A DNA stretch of 64,000 nt, from positions 1,116,001-1,180,000 of the forward strand of contig NZ_CP090976.1 in the NCBI RefSeq assembly GCF_021513235.1, written 5' to 3'. Each line of letters opens with the position of its first letter. Within the stretch, counting starts at the first letter, position 1. The notes beneath the pieces were generated by a model. It saw only the letters and a list, made by a program, of their open reading frames with translations. It was not told the origin of the DNA and made no database searches. The DNA comes from Kaistella sp. 97-N-M2. GTDB taxonomy: Bacteria; Bacteroidota; Bacteroidia; Flavobacteriales; Weeksellaceae. The position numbers were made by a program, and so were the translations under genes. Shown piece by piece: positions 62,810-64,000 of this stretch.

Positions 62810-64000
62810 TTATCTTCCTAAATAGATTAACAAAACATTAATGTCTGCCGGTGAAACACCACTAATTCTGCCTGCCTGGGCAATTGACTGCGGCCTTACT
62901 TTGTCCAGTTTCTGTTTAGCTTCGGCGGATAAGGAGTTTATAACTTTAAAATCAAAATCGGTGGGAATTTTGATGGTTTCGAGACGGTTTAATTTCTCGA
63001 CATTATCCTTTTCTTTTTCAATATAGCCACGATATTTGATGTTAATTTCCGCCTGTTCCTTCACATCTTCTGCAAATTCACCCGTTTTTTCTTTGATGAA
63101 GGTGATCTCTTCCAACTTCTCTAAGGTCATGTTCGGTCTGGTTAGGATTTGGGCAGCACGATAAGCCTGGTCGACGGGAGAGGAATCTATGCTGTTCAAT
63201 ATGGGATTAATCACGCCTGGTTTCAAGGATGTGGCTTTAAGAAAATCTTCCAGCTCGTTGCTTTTTAATATTTTTTCCTCTACATTTTTTAATCGATCGT
63301 CGCTTGCGAGGCCCAATTTGTGGGCTTTTTCGGTTAGTCGAATGTCTGCATTATCCTGGCGTAAAAGCAGGCGATATTCCGCACGGGAGGTAAACATTCT
63401 GTAAGGTTCTTCTGTACCTTTGGTAATAAGATCGTCAATAAGCACGCCGATATAGGCTTCGTCGCGGTTTAAAATAAATTCCCCTTTATCATGGACTTTA
63501 TTATGGGCATTTATTCCCGCCATGAGTCCCTGACCGGCGGCTTCCTCGTATCCCGTTGTACCGTTAATTTGTCCTGCAAAATAGAGATTTGAGATCAATT
63601 TTGTTTCCAGTGTATGATAGAGTTGGGTAGGAGGGAAGTAGTCGTATTCGATCGCATAGCCGGGGCGGAAAACTTTTACGTTTTCAAAACCCGGGATGTG
63701 TTTCATCGCTTTTATCTGAATGTCTTCCGGTAACGAGGAACTGAAACCATTAACGTAAATTTCGACGGTTCTCCAGCCTTCAGGTTCCACAAATAACTGA
63801 TGCCTGTTGCGCTCCGCGAAACGGTTGATCTTATCCTCAATACTGGGACAGTATCTGGGACCTGTACTTTGAATGGTACCGTTGAACATAGGGCTTCTGT
63901 CGAATCCTTCCCGTAAAACTTCGTGCACAGTTTCGTTGGTATAAACGATGTGACAGCTCAGTTGTTTCGTCAGCTTTGGTGTATCGGTATAGGAAAATTT
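62810..64000 (-). CDS. mnmG: tRNA uridine-5-carboxymethylaminomethyl modification enzyme MnmG, 3' part (cut by window end)
   Basis: C-terminal about 396 residues of MnmG (GidA), the FAD enzyme that with MnmE modifies wobble uridine in tRNA. The frame stays open to the window edge, so the FAD-binding N-terminus is outside. Seen: CHIVYTNETVHEVLREG, GTIQSTGPRYCPSIEDKI, the second Cys region, FAGQINGTTGYEEAAGQG and the helical C-terminal domain ending in SGVSPADINVLLIYLGR. It is frequently near the origin and parABS in bacteria, consistent with the adjacent parS. Confidence 0.95.
   Translation of the reverse strand, partial: KFSYTDTPKLTKQLSCHIVYTNETVHEVLREGFDRSPMFNGTIQSTGPRYCPSIEDKINRFAERNRHQLFVEPEGWRTVEIYVNGFSSSLPEDIQIKAMKHIPGFENVKVFRPGYAIEYDYFPPTQLYHTLETKLISNLYFAGQINGTTGYEEAAGQGLMAGINAHNKVHDKGEFILNRDEAYIGVLIDDLITKGTEEPYRMFTSRAEYRLLLRQDNADIRLTEKAHKLGLASDDRLKNVEEKILKSNELEDFLKATSLKPGVINPILNSIDSSPVDQAYRAAQILTRPNMTLEKLEEITFIKEKTGEFAEDVKEQAEINIKYRGYIEKEKDNVEKLNRLETIKIPTDFDFKVINSLSAEAKQKLDKVRPQSIAQAGRISGVSPADINVLLIYLGR

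Overview
The window looks like a core chromosome segment of a flavobacterium in the Weeksellaceae (Chryseobacterium/Kaistella type). Three things point there: ftsA-ftsZ-yqeY synteny with a very long acidic FtsZ tail; family content typical of the group (two GLPGLI proteins, a CarboxypepD_reg/outer-membrane beta-barrel receptor, a SprE/PorW-like type IX secretion lipoprotein, a FeoB-associated Cys-rich peptide); and many starts preceded by the Bacteroidota -7 box TAnnTTTG with no Shine-Dalgarno sequence. I saw no rRNA, tRNA, CRISPR array, prophage or insertion sequence.

Layout. 1-3.7 kb: cell division (ftsA 3' end, ftsZ), GatB/YqeY and a bacilliredoxin. 3.8-13.4 kb: a GH3-family adenylate-forming protein, two small lipoproteins, an EEP-fold phosphohydrolase, a rhomboid protease, MutL, a methyltransferase and an S9 peptidase. 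13.6-23.3 kb, all forward: a small membrane protein, a PA0069-type radical SAM protein, a fused SpmA/SpmB protein, an AT-rich serine hydrolase, a membrane-anchored MutS-like ATPase, a TolC-family protein, a SprT-like protein and mannose-1-phosphate guanylyltransferase. 23.3-25.8 kb: GT4-SufE-GT9 operon. 26.1-31.9 kb: ClpC, a TPR protein, GlmM. 32.0-34.5 kb: ferrous iron uptake (FeoA, FeoB, Cys-rich peptide). 34.6-40.9 kb: two GLPGLI proteins, a large outer-membrane barrel, a DinB protein and a JmjC-like oxygenase. 40.9-48.7 kb: PoxB-like enzyme with DoxX, M14 carboxypeptidase, LepA and an ECF sigma cassette. 48.8-53.3 kb: a DUF2520 protein, KdsC, Maf and a SprE/PorW-like lipoprotein. 53.3-59.8 kb, reverse: RpiB, RNase R, LysE-type exporter, LD-carboxypeptidase, DoxX-like, YraN, SDR, TsaB. 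60-64 kb: Pgk, a methyltransferase, a perfect parS site and the 3' part of mnmG.

Notable points. (1) Four genes (an EEP-fold hydrolase, rhomboid, SprE/PorW, tsaB) each lose frame by exactly one missing A/T in a short homopolymer. Adding one base restores a full-length protein in all four; homopolymer under-calling is the simplest reading, with slippage as the alternative. (2) Four copies of a dispersed intergenic repeat (11.2, 44.9, 46.9 and 59.9 kb) have the same orientation. Their ends are complementary within each copy but differ between copies, as expected of a structured element; two sit between a stop codon and a terminator. (3) A 16-bp parS palindrome lies beside mnmG, suggesting proximity to the replication origin. 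(4) MutL lacks the usual endonuclease metal motif. I found no clearly new multi-gene defence or biosynthetic system; the covarying repeat family is the strongest candidate for something under-described.
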